The notes under the pieces are model-generated. The model was not told where the DNA came from, searched no databases, and saw nothing but the letters and a program-made list of their open reading frames with translations. This document shows, piece by piece, positions 19,572 to 28,128 of a stretch of 64,000 nt of DNA; positions within the stretch are counted from its first letter, which is position 1; each line of letters begins with the position of its first letter. The position numbers and the translations under genes are program-made. This DNA is from an uncultured Clostridia bacterium (GTDB taxonomy: Bacteria > Bacillota > Clostridia > Christensenellales > Aristaeellaceae): assembly GCA_934636105.1 (NCBI GenBank), contig CAKTZR010000010.1, positions 36,336 to 100,335 on the forward strand, in the 5' to 3' direction.

Positions 19572-20813
19572 TCAACGCTTGCGCTTTCCGTTTTTCTGCG
19601 GAATTTTCGCCGGACGATAGGCCTCGTCCTTGCTCACGCGCGGCGGCAGGGCGTTGATCCCGGCAATTTCGCTGGTCTCGTCCTCCTCCATCATCTTCGC
19701 CACGCGGCTCATGATGCTCTTTTTCGGCTTTTTCGCCTGCTCGGCAGCCTGCTGCACCTGCGGCCACTGGGGCGGGTCGGGCAGCTGCTCCACCGTTTCG
19801 CCGGAGACATAATCGCTGTATGTCTTTGGCTTCGCCTGCGCGGCTCTGCGGCGGCGCGGCGCGTTTTCCGCTTCCGGCTGCACGGCTTCATTTTGGGCGG
19901 CCTGACGTGCCATTTCCGCGTCATAAGCCGCTTTTTCCTGCTGATAACGCGCCATATCCAGCTCATATTGTGCCTTTTGGCGCTCATATTCGGCCAGTTG
20001 ACGCTGATATTCCTCCTGCGCCAGCCGTTGTTGTTCGGCTTCGTAGGCTTTCTGCTGCGCGATGCGCTGCTGCTCCGCTTCGTAGGCTTTCCGCTCGGCA
20101 ATACGACGCTGTTCTTCCTCGTAGGCCTTTTGCTGCGCGATGCGGCGCTGTTCGGCTTCCCTTGCGGCGCGTTCGGCTTCGGCTTTCTGCCGCGCTTCCT
20201 CGGCCATCTGCTGCTGCCATGCGGCGATTTCCGCGCGGCGGCGCTCCACCTCGGCCGCGCCCGGCCCTTCGGCATGCACGGCGGAATAGCGCTGGGTGCT
20301 GGCCAGATCATCCCGCTCGCCCGTCTTCGCGCCGTACCGCATGCCGGGGTATGCGCCCAGCTCCTCGTCCGGCACGCTCTGCGCGCGCTGCAAGACCTCC
20401 TGCGCCTGCTGCTCGTCCATCTGCGGCCGCTCGAGCGGAAGCCATTGTTCCTCCCGTTCGTCTTCAAAGGCCGCTTCCGGTTCGTCCTCAACGGGCTGCA
20501 TCTTCTGCGTCGCGCCGCCGTCCGCCGCGTGCTTTTTGCGTTTTCCCTTTTCTTCTTCCTCCGGTTCGGGCAGATGCAGGAATCGGCGCGCCCGCTTGGC
20601 CCACAGGTGATACGGCTGCCAGCGAATCAGCCAGACAAGCCAATCGATCACAAGCCCCGCCGCGAGGATCACGACGACAATCCATATCCAGTTTTTGCCC
20701 AGAAATTCCAGCAGGGTCGTGTGGTCGGTGGTAAACAAGGCCCACAGGCTGTTGACCAGCGCGCGCACCCAGCTCATCAGCACGTTAAACAGCGAATCTG
20801 CGAGTGTTCCCAT
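19572..20813 (-). CDS. Membrane-anchored coiled-coil protein with 13-residue repeats
   Basis: 413 residues. One transmembrane helix lies near 41-65 (NWIWIVVVILAAGLVIDWLV). An acidic segment follows, then a long Glu/Gln/Ala/Arg helix of about 170 residues. In it, 13-residue units of the form RRIAQQKAYEEEQ recur at least four times with small changes, and the rest keeps a similar spacing. The tail is basic (PQKNGKRKR at the end). No catalytic motif is seen. GGAGGCAAC precedes the ATG. Position between cdaR and an envelope glycosyltransferase suggests an envelope-associated scaffold; this is inference. Confidence 0.75.
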   Translation of the reverse strand: MGTLADSLFNVLMSWVRALVNSLWALFTTDHTTLLEFLGKNWIWIVVVILAAGLVIDWLVWLIRWQPYHLWAKRARRFLHLPEPEEEEKGKRKKHAADGGATQKMQPVEDEPEAAFEDEREEQWLPLERPQMDEQQAQEVLQRAQSVPDEELGAYPGMRYGAKTGERDDLASTQRYSAVHAEGPGAAEVERRRAEIAAWQQQMAEEARQKAEAERAAREAEQRRIAQQKAYEEEQRRIAERKAYEAEQQRIAQQKAYEAEQQRLAQEEYQRQLAEYERQKAQYELDMARYQQEKAAYDAEMARQAAQNEAVQPEAENAPRRRRAAQAKPKTYSDYVSGETVEQLPDPPQWPQVQQAAEQAKKPKKSIMSRVAKMMEEDETSEIAGINALPPRVSKDEAYRPAKIPQKNGKRKR

Positions 20814-20825
20814 GTTGCCTCCGTT

Positions 20826-22154
20826 TTATGGCTTTGCGCGCAGCGTGACGGTCACTTCCGGCGAACCGAGCGCGCAGGTGAATTCCGGCGCGTTGTCGAT
20901 GTGAATCTGCACCGGGAGGGTGTACACGCCTTCCGTCAGGCCGGATACGTCCACAAACAGATGCACGTCCGTCCCCGTCAGGTTCTCGATGAAAGCATAG
21001 CCGCCCGTTAGCTGCGCGGTCGTGCTGCTCGTGCCGAGCGTGGCGGTCAGGCTGTCGTCCAGCCCGTCCGCCTCAATCGGCAGGCGGCGCAGCGTGCATT
21101 CAATCTGCTTTTCGCTGATGCGCGCGGTCACGCCGATTTCGGTCGGCAGCGTATTTTCAATGCCCGTCAGCTTCTTGAGCCGGACATAGCCCGTCACGTC
21201 CTCCGTCGCGCCCTCGATGTTCAGCGGCGAATCCGTCGTCAGCTCGGAAATCGCATCCAGCACTTCCTGCCTGGCGGCGACCGGTACGCTGTCCTCCGCC
21301 AGTTCGATGGCGGTCAGCTCATACCCCGTGGCGGGCGTGCCGGTGACAAAGCTCTCAGCCTGCATCGGCATGTTCTTCATCGGCACAAGCTCGGTTTCCA
21401 CCACGACGGAATTGGTGATGACGGATTGGTTGGTGACCTCCAGCTTGTCGGATTCGATGGCGTTGCCCTCCGAATCCTGAAGCTCAATGCTCAAGGCGGT
21501 GCGATCCGTCATGCGGCGGTCGCTGAGCGCGGATTGATCCAGCCGCGCCACGACGCGCGCCACGCTGGCGACAAGCGACTGCGGGCCGGAGATGGAGAGC
21601 GTCGTCGGGTCGGTCTTGTAGCTGTCCAGATACATGCCCTCCGGCATCGTCCCGATCATTTCCAAAACGACGGGCACGCGGCGGGTGATGTAGCGCTCGA
21701 CATGAACGGTGATGGAGGACGGCTCGCAGGCGACGACCGGGCCGTAGAGCTGGGAAGAATACATCACGCTCAGCTCGTTTTCGCCCTCGCCCGTGATCTG
21801 GCTCAAATCAAAATGCGGATTATACGACGTGCCGCTGACGCGGTTATAGTTGGCCTGCGTGACCTCGACCGTCATCTTGACGGCAGGCACGTCTTCCAAA
21901 ATGTCGTCCATCACGATATAACCGCGGCTCTTGAGCGCCGCGTCGCCCGTGACGCTGACGGCGACATTGGGGAAAATCTTCTGCCGGGTCAGCGTGCCGT
22001 CCGAAGCGACCAGCGCGCTCCAGCAGATGATCGCCGCCAGCAGAGAAACGGTGATGAGAAACGGCTTGCTGGCGACCACCTTTGCAACCATCCGCCGCAG
22101 TTTGAGGAACGGGCCGCGTCCCTCAGGCTTTCTTGTCGGCCTGCTGTTCATCAT
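20826..22154 (-). CDS. cdaR: YbbR-domain protein, CdaR regulator of c-di-AMP synthesis
   Basis: 442 residues: an N-terminal membrane helix (ITVSLLAAIICWSALVAS region), then an extracytoplasmic part with several YbbR-like beta repeats. These show the recurring pattern VPVVLEMIGTMPEGMYLDSYKTDP-like and TYTLPVQIHI-like ends. In Firmicutes this protein sits outside the membrane and modulates the diadenylate cyclase CdaA. It overlaps cdaA by 32 bp. ATG at 22154 has AGGAGG 10 bp upstream inside cdaA. The usual third partner gene, glmM, is not next to it. Confidence 0.9.
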   Translation of the reverse strand: MMNSRPTRKPEGRGPFLKLRRMVAKVVASKPFLITVSLLAAIICWSALVASDGTLTRQKIFPNVAVSVTGDAALKSRGYIVMDDILEDVPAVKMTVEVTQANYNRVSGTSYNPHFDLSQITGEGENELSVMYSSQLYGPVVACEPSSITVHVERYITRRVPVVLEMIGTMPEGMYLDSYKTDPTTLSISGPQSLVASVARVVARLDQSALSDRRMTDRTALSIELQDSEGNAIESDKLEVTNQSVITNSVVVETELVPMKNMPMQAESFVTGTPATGYELTAIELAEDSVPVAARQEVLDAISELTTDSPLNIEGATEDVTGYVRLKKLTGIENTLPTEIGVTARISEKQIECTLRRLPIEADGLDDSLTATLGTSSTTAQLTGGYAFIENLTGTDVHLFVDVSGLTEGVYTLPVQIHIDNAPEFTCALGSPEVTVTLRAKP

Positions 22155-23022
22155 GAGCGCCCTTCCTCCTTTGCTTGAAGTGGAGCAGCGGCACGCGGGT
22201 ATCCCTCTCCTGCGTGTCATAAATGCCGTGGAGAATCTGTCTCAGGGAGGCCTCGTCCAGATGGCGCACCAGTCTTCCGCCCTCGGCCATGGAGATGATG
22301 CCCGTCTCCTCGGAGACGATGAACACCTTTGCATCCGAAATTTCGCTCACGCCGAGACCCGCGCGGTGGCGCGTGCCCAGGTCGCGCCCCACGCCGGTGG
22401 TATCCGACAGGCGCAGCAAACAGGCCGCCGCAATCACGCGGTCGCCGCGAACCACCACCGCGCCGTCGTGCAGCGGGGTATTCGGCTCAAAGATATTTTC
22501 AATCAGCGGCTGGGAAATCAGGCCGTCCACATGCGTGCCCGTCGCGATCACATCGTTCAGGCGGATCTTGTTTTCGATGACGATCAGCGCGCCAACCTTA
22601 CGCCGGGCCATATGCTCCAGCGCGAGGATCATTTCGTCGATAATCAGCTCGGTATCGGCTTCCTGCGTGAGCCTCTGCGACCCGTCGAAGACGCTGTTGT
22701 TGCCCAGTTCTTCCAGAATGCGCCGGATTTCGGACTGAAACAGCACGATGAGCAGCACCGGCCCGGCGTTAATCATCCAGGCCAGCAGCGCATGAATGGT
22801 GCGCATGCCGAGCACGTCGCTCAGCCATGTGGCAATCAGCAAAATGATGATACCCTTGATCGTCTGCGAAACGCGCGTCTGCCGGACGTGGACGAGCAGC
22901 TCATAAATAATGATGGTTAGCAGCAGGATATCGATCAGGTCGATCAGGCGCGGCCTGTTGAATACGTTCCACAGGATTGCGGATATCTGTTCCCCAATCG
23001 CGTTCAAGGCACTTCCTCCCAT
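22123..23022 (-). CDS. cdaA: Diadenylate cyclase CdaA
   Basis: 299 residues: three N-terminal membrane helices (about 28-95), then a DisA_N-type cyclase domain. Both catalytic motifs are present: LHDGA at 184-188 and the RHR triad in LGTRHRAGLG at 215-224. It condenses two ATP into cyclic di-AMP, which controls potassium and osmotic balance and is linked to cell-wall homeostasis. A C-terminal basic tail follows. It is the first gene of a row continuing with cdaR, the coiled-coil membrane protein, a PIG-V-like transferase and the VTT protein. A TATAAT at 23048-23043, 20 bp before the ATG, is a likely -10 box. Confidence 0.95.
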   Translation of the reverse strand: MGGSALNAIGEQISAILWNVFNRPRLIDLIDILLLTIIIYELLVHVRQTRVSQTIKGIIILLIATWLSDVLGMRTIHALLAWMINAGPVLLIVLFQSEIRRILEELGNNSVFDGSQRLTQEADTELIIDEMILALEHMARRKVGALIVIENKIRLNDVIATGTHVDGLISQPLIENIFEPNTPLHDGAVVVRGDRVIAAACLLRLSDTTGVGRDLGTRHRAGLGVSEISDAKVFIVSEETGIISMAEGGRLVRHLDEASLRQILHGIYDTQERDTRVPLLHFKQRRKGAHDEQQADKKA

Positions 23023-23107
23023 CTATAACGGCATGTGTTTCTATTATACACCATTGTGATTCGTTCGGACAGGGGCTATCGATTGTTATTTTTGTAAAAA
23101 TTTGTGG

Positions 23108-23207
23108 GCCTCCTTGAGGGACATCGAATCTGTTGCCGCCAGTGGCGGAAACAAACAGATGAGATGCCGAAGGCTGGCACGCCGAAAGGCGTGACTGAAG
23201 GAGTTAT
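23108..23207. repeat. R1 dispersed repeat, copy 3 (left end degenerate)
   Basis: The right end, GACTGAAGGAGTTA, is intact and an internal CACGCC-GAAA-GGCGTG hairpin is present. The left end is reduced to GCCTCCTTGAGGG. Its central part shares the GTTGCCGCCAGTGGCGG segment with copy 1 in inverted orientation. It lies in the gap between cdaA and the DUF378 gene. Confidence 0.6.
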
Positions 23208-23244
23208 AAAAATATTCTCCCCCGCATGGGAGGGAGAACAATTT
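23208..23244. terminator. Terminator of the WalJ/DUF378 gene row
   Basis: TTCTCCC (23215-23221) pairs with GGGAGAA (23232-23238), with ATTTTTA on the minus-strand side and CAATTTTT on the plus-strand side. It ends the minus-strand genes that start near 24640. Confidence 0.65.
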
Positions 23245-23264
23245 TTGGATTTCTGCGTTTCAAA

Positions 23265-23495
23265 TCAGGCGCTCGCGCCGTCCGCGTGCGCGCTCGTCGT
23301 GTGCGTCGTCTCGCGCGGGGCAAAGAGCATGGAGATGCTCCAAAGGCCCGCCGCGCCCACGATGGTATACAGCACGCGGGAAATCAGCGCCGCCTGCCCG
23401 CCGAACAGGAAGGCAATCAAATCAAACTGAAACAGGCCGACAAGCCCCCAGTTGATTGCGCCGATAATCACCAGCAGCAGAGAAAAACGGTCCAT
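23265..23495 (-). CDS. DUF378-family small membrane protein
   Basis: 76 residues with two transmembrane helices. The first contains the DUF378 signature LLLVIIGAINWGLVGLFQFD and a LFGG turn; the second is VLYTIVGAAGLWSISML. The C-terminal tail is short. AAGGAG lies 8 bp before ATG at 23495; the longer open frame upstream is not coding. Function is unknown for the family. It appears to be the last gene of a minus-strand row with the small protein gene and walJ-like gene. Confidence 0.85.
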   Translation of the reverse strand: MDRFSLLLVIIGAINWGLVGLFQFDLIAFLFGGQAALISRVLYTIVGAAGLWSISMLFAPRETTHTTSAHADGASA

Positions 23496-23542
23496 TGCAT
23501 CCACTCCTTTCCGCCCAGCAGTCTGCGCGGAAAGGCGCCGTT

Positions 23543-23776
23543 TTATTCGGTTTTTTTCGCGCCGGGGAACGCAATCACCTTGCCCCTGTCCATGCGCGCT
23601 TCCTGCGGCCACGCGCGGGCGGGCACATCGGTCAAAAGTCCTTCCCGAATGCAGGCGTTAACCAGCCGCACGGCATAGCTCATCGCGGCTTCCGGCGGAT
23701 AGCCGATGGTTTCAGACAGCGTCAGCAGTTCGTCATAGGTCGCCTGCTCGATCTCCATCGTGATTTTGGGGCGCAT
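23543..23776 (-). CDS. Small protein of unknown function, possible ribbon-helix-helix fold
   Basis: 77 residues. The first 45 read as a beta strand followed by two helices (RPKITMEIEQATYDELLTL, then YPPEAAMSYAVRLVNACI), which resembles RHH/CopG-type DNA-binding proteins, but no family is identified with certainty. GGAGG lies 7 bp upstream of ATG at 23776. It sits between the WalJ-like hydrolase and DUF378 genes on the same strand. No toxin partner is evident. Confidence 0.6.
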   Translation of the reverse strand: MRPKITMEIEQATYDELLTLSETIGYPPEAAMSYAVRLVNACIREGLLTDVPARAWPQEARMDRGKVIAFPGAKKTE

Positions 23777-23819
23777 GCACAGCCCTCCTCGCAAAAATTC
23801 GCAAAAGTTACGAGCCTTG

Positions 23820-24638
23820 TCACATCGCGTCCGCTTCGTCGGTTTGCAGCGTCAGCAGGTCGGAAACCTTATCCCGCCTGGAAACGCAGACGCGGATATC
23901 GTTTTCCACGTCAAAGCCCGCCGACGAAAGCGCGCCGCATACCGTATTATATGCCAGTTCGGGTAAATTATTGTCAGTCGAAAGATGAGAAAGAAAGACG
24001 GCGCGCGTCCCTCTGGCCGCCAGTTCGCACAGCGCGCGGGCGCAGTCCTCGTTGTTGAGGTGCCCTTTTCGGCTCAAAATGCGCTGTTTGAGCCGCTGGG
24101 GATACGGCCCGCGGCGCACCATTTCCACATCGTGATTCGCCTCCAGCACCAGCGCCTGACAGCCGGAAACCGCGTTCATCCACGTGTCGTTGATGTGCCC
24201 GATATCCGTCGCCACGCCGCAGCGCAGGCCCTGACAGTCAAACGCAAACCCGACGGGATCGGCCGCGTCGTGCGGAATCGGGAAGGGATTGACGTTGAGC
24301 GCGCCGATATAAAAATCCTCCCCGGTGTAAAACGTGCGCATACATTTGGGCGGAATGCCCGTTTCCTTTTGCAGAATGCCCTGCCACGTGCCCTCGTTGG
24401 CATAGACGGGCAGACCGAAGCGGCGGCAGAGCACGCCGAGGCCGCGGACATGATCGACATGCTCATGCGTGACCAGAATCGCGTCGATTTCGCGGATATC
24501 CACGCCGATTTCGCGCAGATTGGCTTCCACCCGCGTGGCGCTCACTCCCGCGTCCACCAGGAGCCGCACGCCGCCGCAGGCCACATAAACGCTGTTTCCC
24601 GAAGAACCGGAAAACAGCGGGCAAAGGTTGAGCTGCAT
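23820..24638 (-). CDS. MBL-fold hydrolase, WalJ/YycJ family
   Basis: 272 residues. It opens with LCPLFSGSSGNSVYV, typical of YycJ/WalJ, and carries the metallo-beta-lactamase metal motif THEHVDHVRG near 57, a second histidine in IPHDA, and D in VATDIGH. Family members are DNA exonuclease-like hydrolases associated with WalRK in many Firmicutes; here walRK is absent. GAGAGGAATTTG precedes the ATG. It is divergent from the gluQ pair. Confidence 0.9.
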   Translation of the reverse strand: MQLNLCPLFSGSSGNSVYVACGGVRLLVDAGVSATRVEANLREIGVDIREIDAILVTHEHVDHVRGLGVLCRRFGLPVYANEGTWQGILQKETGIPPKCMRTFYTGEDFYIGALNVNPFPIPHDAADPVGFAFDCQGLRCGVATDIGHINDTWMNAVSGCQALVLEANHDVEMVRRGPYPQRLKQRILSRKGHLNNEDCARALCELAARGTRAVFLSHLSTDNNLPELAYNTVCGALSSAGFDVENDIRVCVSRRDKVSDLLTLQTDEADAM

Positions 24639-24680
24639 GACTTTACAAATTCCTCTCTATCCGTTACAATCCATAGATGT

Positions 24681-24709
24681 ATTATAGCGCAATTTTTCCG
24701 CTGCGTAAA
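24681..24709 (-). promoter_or_regulatory. Promoter of the WalJ-like gene row
   Basis: Minus strand TATAAT (24686-24681) with TTTACG (24709-24704) at a 17-bp distance. The start codon at 24638 is about 43 bp downstream of the -10 box. Confidence 0.55.
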
Positions 24710-24733
24710 GCCGCGTAAAGGAGAACGAGCATC

Positions 24734-25036
24734 ATGGAGCATTACCGCCTGTGGGGGCGCATCATCAAGAGCCACCGCATCATTCAAAACGAAACCGTTG
24801 AAATCCACGACGGCGACATCGAGACCGCTTTTTTGGAGCTTTGCCGCCGCTTTGACGTGCAGCGCCCCTTGCAGCTGCCCAAGCACAACCGCGAATGGGA
24901 GAAATTCGGCCGCACGTTTTATACCAGGGAGCATTTCACCGAGTCCATCAGCTTTGACAAGCTTGAGGTCGAGCTGCTCACTCCGGACGGCGAAAAGAAG
25001 CACAGCGGCCCGCGCACCCCGCTGATGGACGCGTGA
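24734..25036 (+). CDS. Conserved hypothetical protein upstream of gluQ
   Basis: 100 residues, soluble and charged, starting MEHYRLWGRIIKSHRII. It contains an ELCRRFDVQRPLQLPKHNREWEKF-like central stretch and ends GPRTPLMDA. I do not recognise the family. AAAGGAG lies 10 bp upstream of the ATG. Its stop overlaps the GTG start of gluQ (GTGA), so the two are almost certainly co-translated, but no functional link to tRNA modification can be shown. Confidence 0.75.
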   Translation: MEHYRLWGRIIKSHRIIQNETVEIHDGDIETAFLELCRRFDVQRPLQLPKHNREWEKFGRTFYTREHFTESISFDKLEVELLTPDGEKKHSGPRTPLMDA

Positions 25037-25959
25037 GCGCGCCGGTCGTCGGCCGCTTTGCCCCCACGCCGAGCGGACGGCTGCATCTGGGCAACCTGCT
25101 CTGCGCGCTGATCGCCTATCTCTCCGTCCGCCGTCAGGACGGGCGCTTTCTGCTGCGCATCGAGGATTTGGACAAGCCGCGCTGCCCCAGGCGCCTGTGC
25201 GACGCGGCGCTCTCCGATTTGGCGTGGCTGGGCTTTGTCTGGGATGCGCCGCCGCTCGTGCAGAGCGAGCGCACCGACATCTATCGGCATTATTTTGATC
25301 TGCTGAATGAACGCGGCCTGCTGTATCCCTGCTTCTGCACCCGCGCCCAGCTTCACGCCGCCGACGCGCCAAACCGCGGCGACGATACGCCCGTTTACAG
25401 CGGCGCATGCGCGCATCTCACGCCGGAGGAAATCGCCGAGCGCATGAAAACCCGCCGCCCGGCCTGGCGCCTGCGCGTGCCGGATGAAACCGTCGCCGTG
25501 CAGGATCGCCATTACGGATGGTTTTCGGAAAACCTCGCGCGCGACTGCGGCGACTTCATCCTTCGCCGTTCGGACGGGCTTTTCGGCTATCAGCTGGCCG
25601 TCGTCGTGGACGACGCGCTCAGCGGGGTGAACGAGGTCGTGCGCGGGCACGACATTCTTTCCTCCACGCCGCGGCAGATGTACCTCCAGCGCCTTCTGGG
25701 CTTTGAAACGCCCGAATACGCGCACATCCCCCTGCTGGAAGACGCGCAGGGCCGCCGTTTGGCCAAGCGCGACGGCGACACGGATTTGACCACCTTCGCC
25801 AAACGCTTTTCCCGCAAAGAAATCCTCGGCATGCTAGCTTTCAGCGCGGGGATTCTTTCCGAAAACCGCCCCGCCGCAATGGAGGAGCTGATTGACAAGT
25901 TCGATTGGAAGAAGGTTAAGACGGAGGATATGCGGCTGCCACCCGTTCTATTTGAATAA
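25033..25959 (+). CDS. gluQ: Glutamyl-Q tRNA(Asp) synthetase
   Basis: 308 residues: a class I aminoacyl-tRNA synthetase catalytic core without the anticodon-binding domain, the mark of GluQ-RS against full GltX. The HIGH-like motif is APTPSGRLHLGN, IEDLDKPR follows, and the KMSKS-like motif is RRLAKRDGD. It attaches glutamate to the queuosine base at the wobble position of tRNA-Asp. It starts with GTG at 25033 in a 4-bp overlap with the upstream gene. A perfect terminator hairpin follows the stop codon. Confidence 0.92.
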   Translation: MSAPVVGRFAPTPSGRLHLGNLLCALIAYLSVRRQDGRFLLRIEDLDKPRCPRRLCDAALSDLAWLGFVWDAPPLVQSERTDIYRHYFDLLNERGLLYPCFCTRAQLHAADAPNRGDDTPVYSGACAHLTPEEIAERMKTRRPAWRLRVPDETVAVQDRHYGWFSENLARDCGDFILRRSDGLFGYQLAVVVDDALSGVNEVVRGHDILSSTPRQMYLQRLLGFETPEYAHIPLLEDAQGRRLAKRDGDTDLTTFAKRFSRKEILGMLAFSAGILSENRPAAMEELIDKFDWKKVKTEDMRLPPVLFE

Positions 25960-25975
25960 TCCCCAAAAGCACAGC

Positions 25976-26011
25976 AGGCAGACGGCCTTTCGCCGTCTGC
26001 CTGTTTGTTTT
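25976..26011 (+). terminator. Terminator after gluQ
   Basis: A perfect 11-bp stem, AGGCAGACGGC (25976-25986) with GCCGTCTGCCT (25992-26002), and a 5-nt loop, followed by GTTTGTTTT. Confidence 0.9.
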
Positions 26012-26025
26012 GCGTTGAAAGGGGC

Positions 26026-27945
26026 TTACTTCGCCGCGTTCTCGCCCGCGATCTTGCCCATGACAACGGTATCCACGATTGCGTTGCCGCCCAGACGGTT
26101 GCCGCCATGGATGCCGCCGGTCACCTCGCCCGCCGCATACAGGCCGGCGATCACATTGCCGTCGGTGTCAATCACGTGCGCGCCTTCGTCAATCTGCACG
26201 CCGCCCATCGTGTGATGCGCGGAGGGCTTGCGGGGCACGGCGATGAACGGGCCGTTCTCCAGCTTCTCCACGAAGGTCTTGCGGCCGAACTCATCCTCGG
26301 TCACGCCCGCATCGACATTCGCGTTGTACGCCGCGACGGCGTTCACCAGGTTCTCCGGGTCCGCGCCGATCTTCTCGGCCAGCTCCTCCAGCGTGTCGCC
26401 GATGAACATGTTGCCGCGCGCGATTTCATCCGCATAGGTCACGTTGTTGTTGGTGACGAGCGTGTTCAGCGTCGCGTCGCCGTAGCCGTCCCAGCTCTCC
26501 AGCGTGTAGAAAAGCGCATCCGTCTGCTCCAGCACGGCCAGGCAGATGGTGTCGCGGCGCTCATCCTCGGCCACGAAGCGGTTGCCTTCCTTGTTGACGA
26601 ACAGCACGCTGCTCACGCCCTTCGCCTTGGCGGAGTTATCCTCCGTCGTGCCGAACTTCGGGCTGCATGTGTGCAGCAGCTGAATCTGATCCATATCCAC
26701 CAGGTTCGCGCCAATGGCCTTGGCCATCAAAATGCCGTCGCCGGTGTCGCTGTCCACGCCGGTCGTGCCGACGTCCTTGCCCAGGTTCGGCCACTTCTCA
26801 CTCTGGCAGTATTCCACGCGCATCTCCACGTTGCCCGCGAAGCCGCCGGTCGCCAGCACCACGCCGTTTTTCGCGGTGAAGGTGTAGGCATTGTTTTCCG
26901 CATCCACACCCTTCACGCCGACGCACACGCCGTTGTCCACGACCAGCTCGTTGGCGCTCACGCCGTAGTAAATCTGATACCGATCCGCATAGTTCGCGGC
27001 GAGGTAGTTCTCATAGGTGGTGATGAACGCCGCGCCGATGCCGCTCTCGGTGTCATGCGTTCTGGGATACAGCGAGCCGGGGCCTTGGGAAACCGTATCC
27101 TTAAACGTCGCGCCGAGGGATTCCAACCACTCGTAACCCGCAAAAGCGTTGTAGCACATCGTCTTGACGAGGGAAAGGTTGGCCACCTTGTCGCCGCCGT
27201 TCCACGTCTGGAGCGCATACCACGCGCTGCTGTCAAAGACGCCCGTGCTGCCGGAAGCCAGATACGCGTCATAATCCGCGCGCACCTCGTCCTGGAGCGC
27301 CTTGTGCTCCTCGCTCACCGGCTCCTCGGCCAGCGCGGCCTCCACCAGCGCTCTTGCGCCGTCGGTCATCTCCGTCTTGGCCTGCATCTGCTCGTCCGGG
27401 GTGTTGTAAATGCCGCCGTTGACGTTCGTATCGCCGCCGAGAATATCCGTCTTCTCCACGATGATGACGCGTTCTGCGCCGCTTTGCAGCGCGGAAACCG
27501 CCGCAGCAAGGCCCGCTCCGCCGCCGCCGACAACCACGACGGAGGCTTCGTCGTCAATCTGCTGATCCTTGGCCTTTTCCGGCGCGTCCGCCAGCGTGCT
27601 GACGTCCACACCCGCTTCGGTCAGCGCGTTCTTCACGGCATTCTTGATCGCGTTGGAGGTGAAGGTTGCGCCGCTCACATTATCCACATCGATGGACTGC
27701 GTTTCGACGATCTCCTTCGGCATGCGCTCCTGCACGACGGTGCCGATGTTCTCCGTCTCACTGGACGAAACAACCTGAACATCCGCAATCGCGTCCTCGG
27801 TGAGCGTAACCTCCACCGTCACGCTGCCGTTGCGGCCATACGCGCTGCCCTGATACGTACCCGCCGTATAGCTCTGCGCGCCCGCCGTCGCGCAGACGCT
27901 CAGCATGAGCGCCGCGCTGAGCACCAGACTGCTCCACTTCTTCAT
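26026..27945 (-). CDS. Secreted flavoprotein reductase (FMN_bind plus FAD_binding_2; fumarate/urocanate reductase-like)
   Basis: 639 residues. The N-terminus is a signal peptide ending about AGA/QS; a cysteine at 18 does not form a good lipobox. Residues 27-105 are an FMN_bind domain with the SGATFTS motif, whose threonine is the usual site of covalent FMN attachment by ApbE. From about 135 an FAD_binding_2 domain begins (VVVVGGGGAGLAAAVSAL). Late motifs SAHHTMGGVQID and GNRLGGNAIVDTVVMG match the active site and FAD-binding end of fumarate and urocanate reductases. It probably reduces an enoate outside the membrane as an electron acceptor; the substrate is not predictable. ApbE and an electron-donor complex are not in the window. 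A divergent TetR gene and a perfect promoter lie upstream. Confidence 0.9.
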   Translation of the reverse strand: MKKWSSLVLSAALMLSVCATAGAQSYTAGTYQGSAYGRNGSVTVEVTLTEDAIADVQVVSSSETENIGTVVQERMPKEIVETQSIDVDNVSGATFTSNAIKNAVKNALTEAGVDVSTLADAPEKAKDQQIDDEASVVVVGGGGAGLAAAVSALQSGAERVIIVEKTDILGGDTNVNGGIYNTPDEQMQAKTEMTDGARALVEAALAEEPVSEEHKALQDEVRADYDAYLASGSTGVFDSSAWYALQTWNGGDKVANLSLVKTMCYNAFAGYEWLESLGATFKDTVSQGPGSLYPRTHDTESGIGAAFITTYENYLAANYADRYQIYYGVSANELVVDNGVCVGVKGVDAENNAYTFTAKNGVVLATGGFAGNVEMRVEYCQSEKWPNLGKDVGTTGVDSDTGDGILMAKAIGANLVDMDQIQLLHTCSPKFGTTEDNSAKAKGVSSVLFVNKEGNRFVAEDERRDTICLAVLEQTDALFYTLESWDGYGDATLNTLVTNNNVTYADEIARGNMFIGDTLEELAEKIGADPENLVNAVAAYNANVDAGVTEDEFGRKTFVEKLENGPFIAVPRKPSAHHTMGGVQIDEGAHVIDTDGNVIAGLYAAGEVTGGIHGGNRLGGNAIVDTVVMGKIAGENAAK

Positions 27946-27973
27946 GGTGATACCCCTTTCTTTTTGCAAAACA

Positions 27974-28029
27974 TTTTCACTGAATGTTTTCACTGAACAT
28001 ATTATATGACAGTGCCGAATTGTTGTCAA
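27974..28029 (-). promoter_or_regulatory. Consensus promoter with direct-repeat operator for the flavoprotein reductase
   Basis: Minus strand TTGACA (28029-28024), 17-bp spacer, TATAAT (28006-28001), a perfect consensus. Just downstream lie two 11-bp direct repeats, TTTTCACTGAA, at 27974-27984 and 27987-27997, and the 17-bp inverted repeat ATGTT-N7-AACAT at 27984-28000. Position between -10 and the start codon suits repression by the divergent TetR protein. TATAAT at 28082-28087 on the plus strand is the likely -10 of the tetR gene. Confidence 0.75.
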
Positions 28030-28128
28030 TCCCCTATTTGACAAATTCCAAACGTTTATTTTCATTTTCCGCCGATTCATGTATAATAGACAGAAAGACA
28101 AAAAACACAGAACGGACAGGAAGACAGC

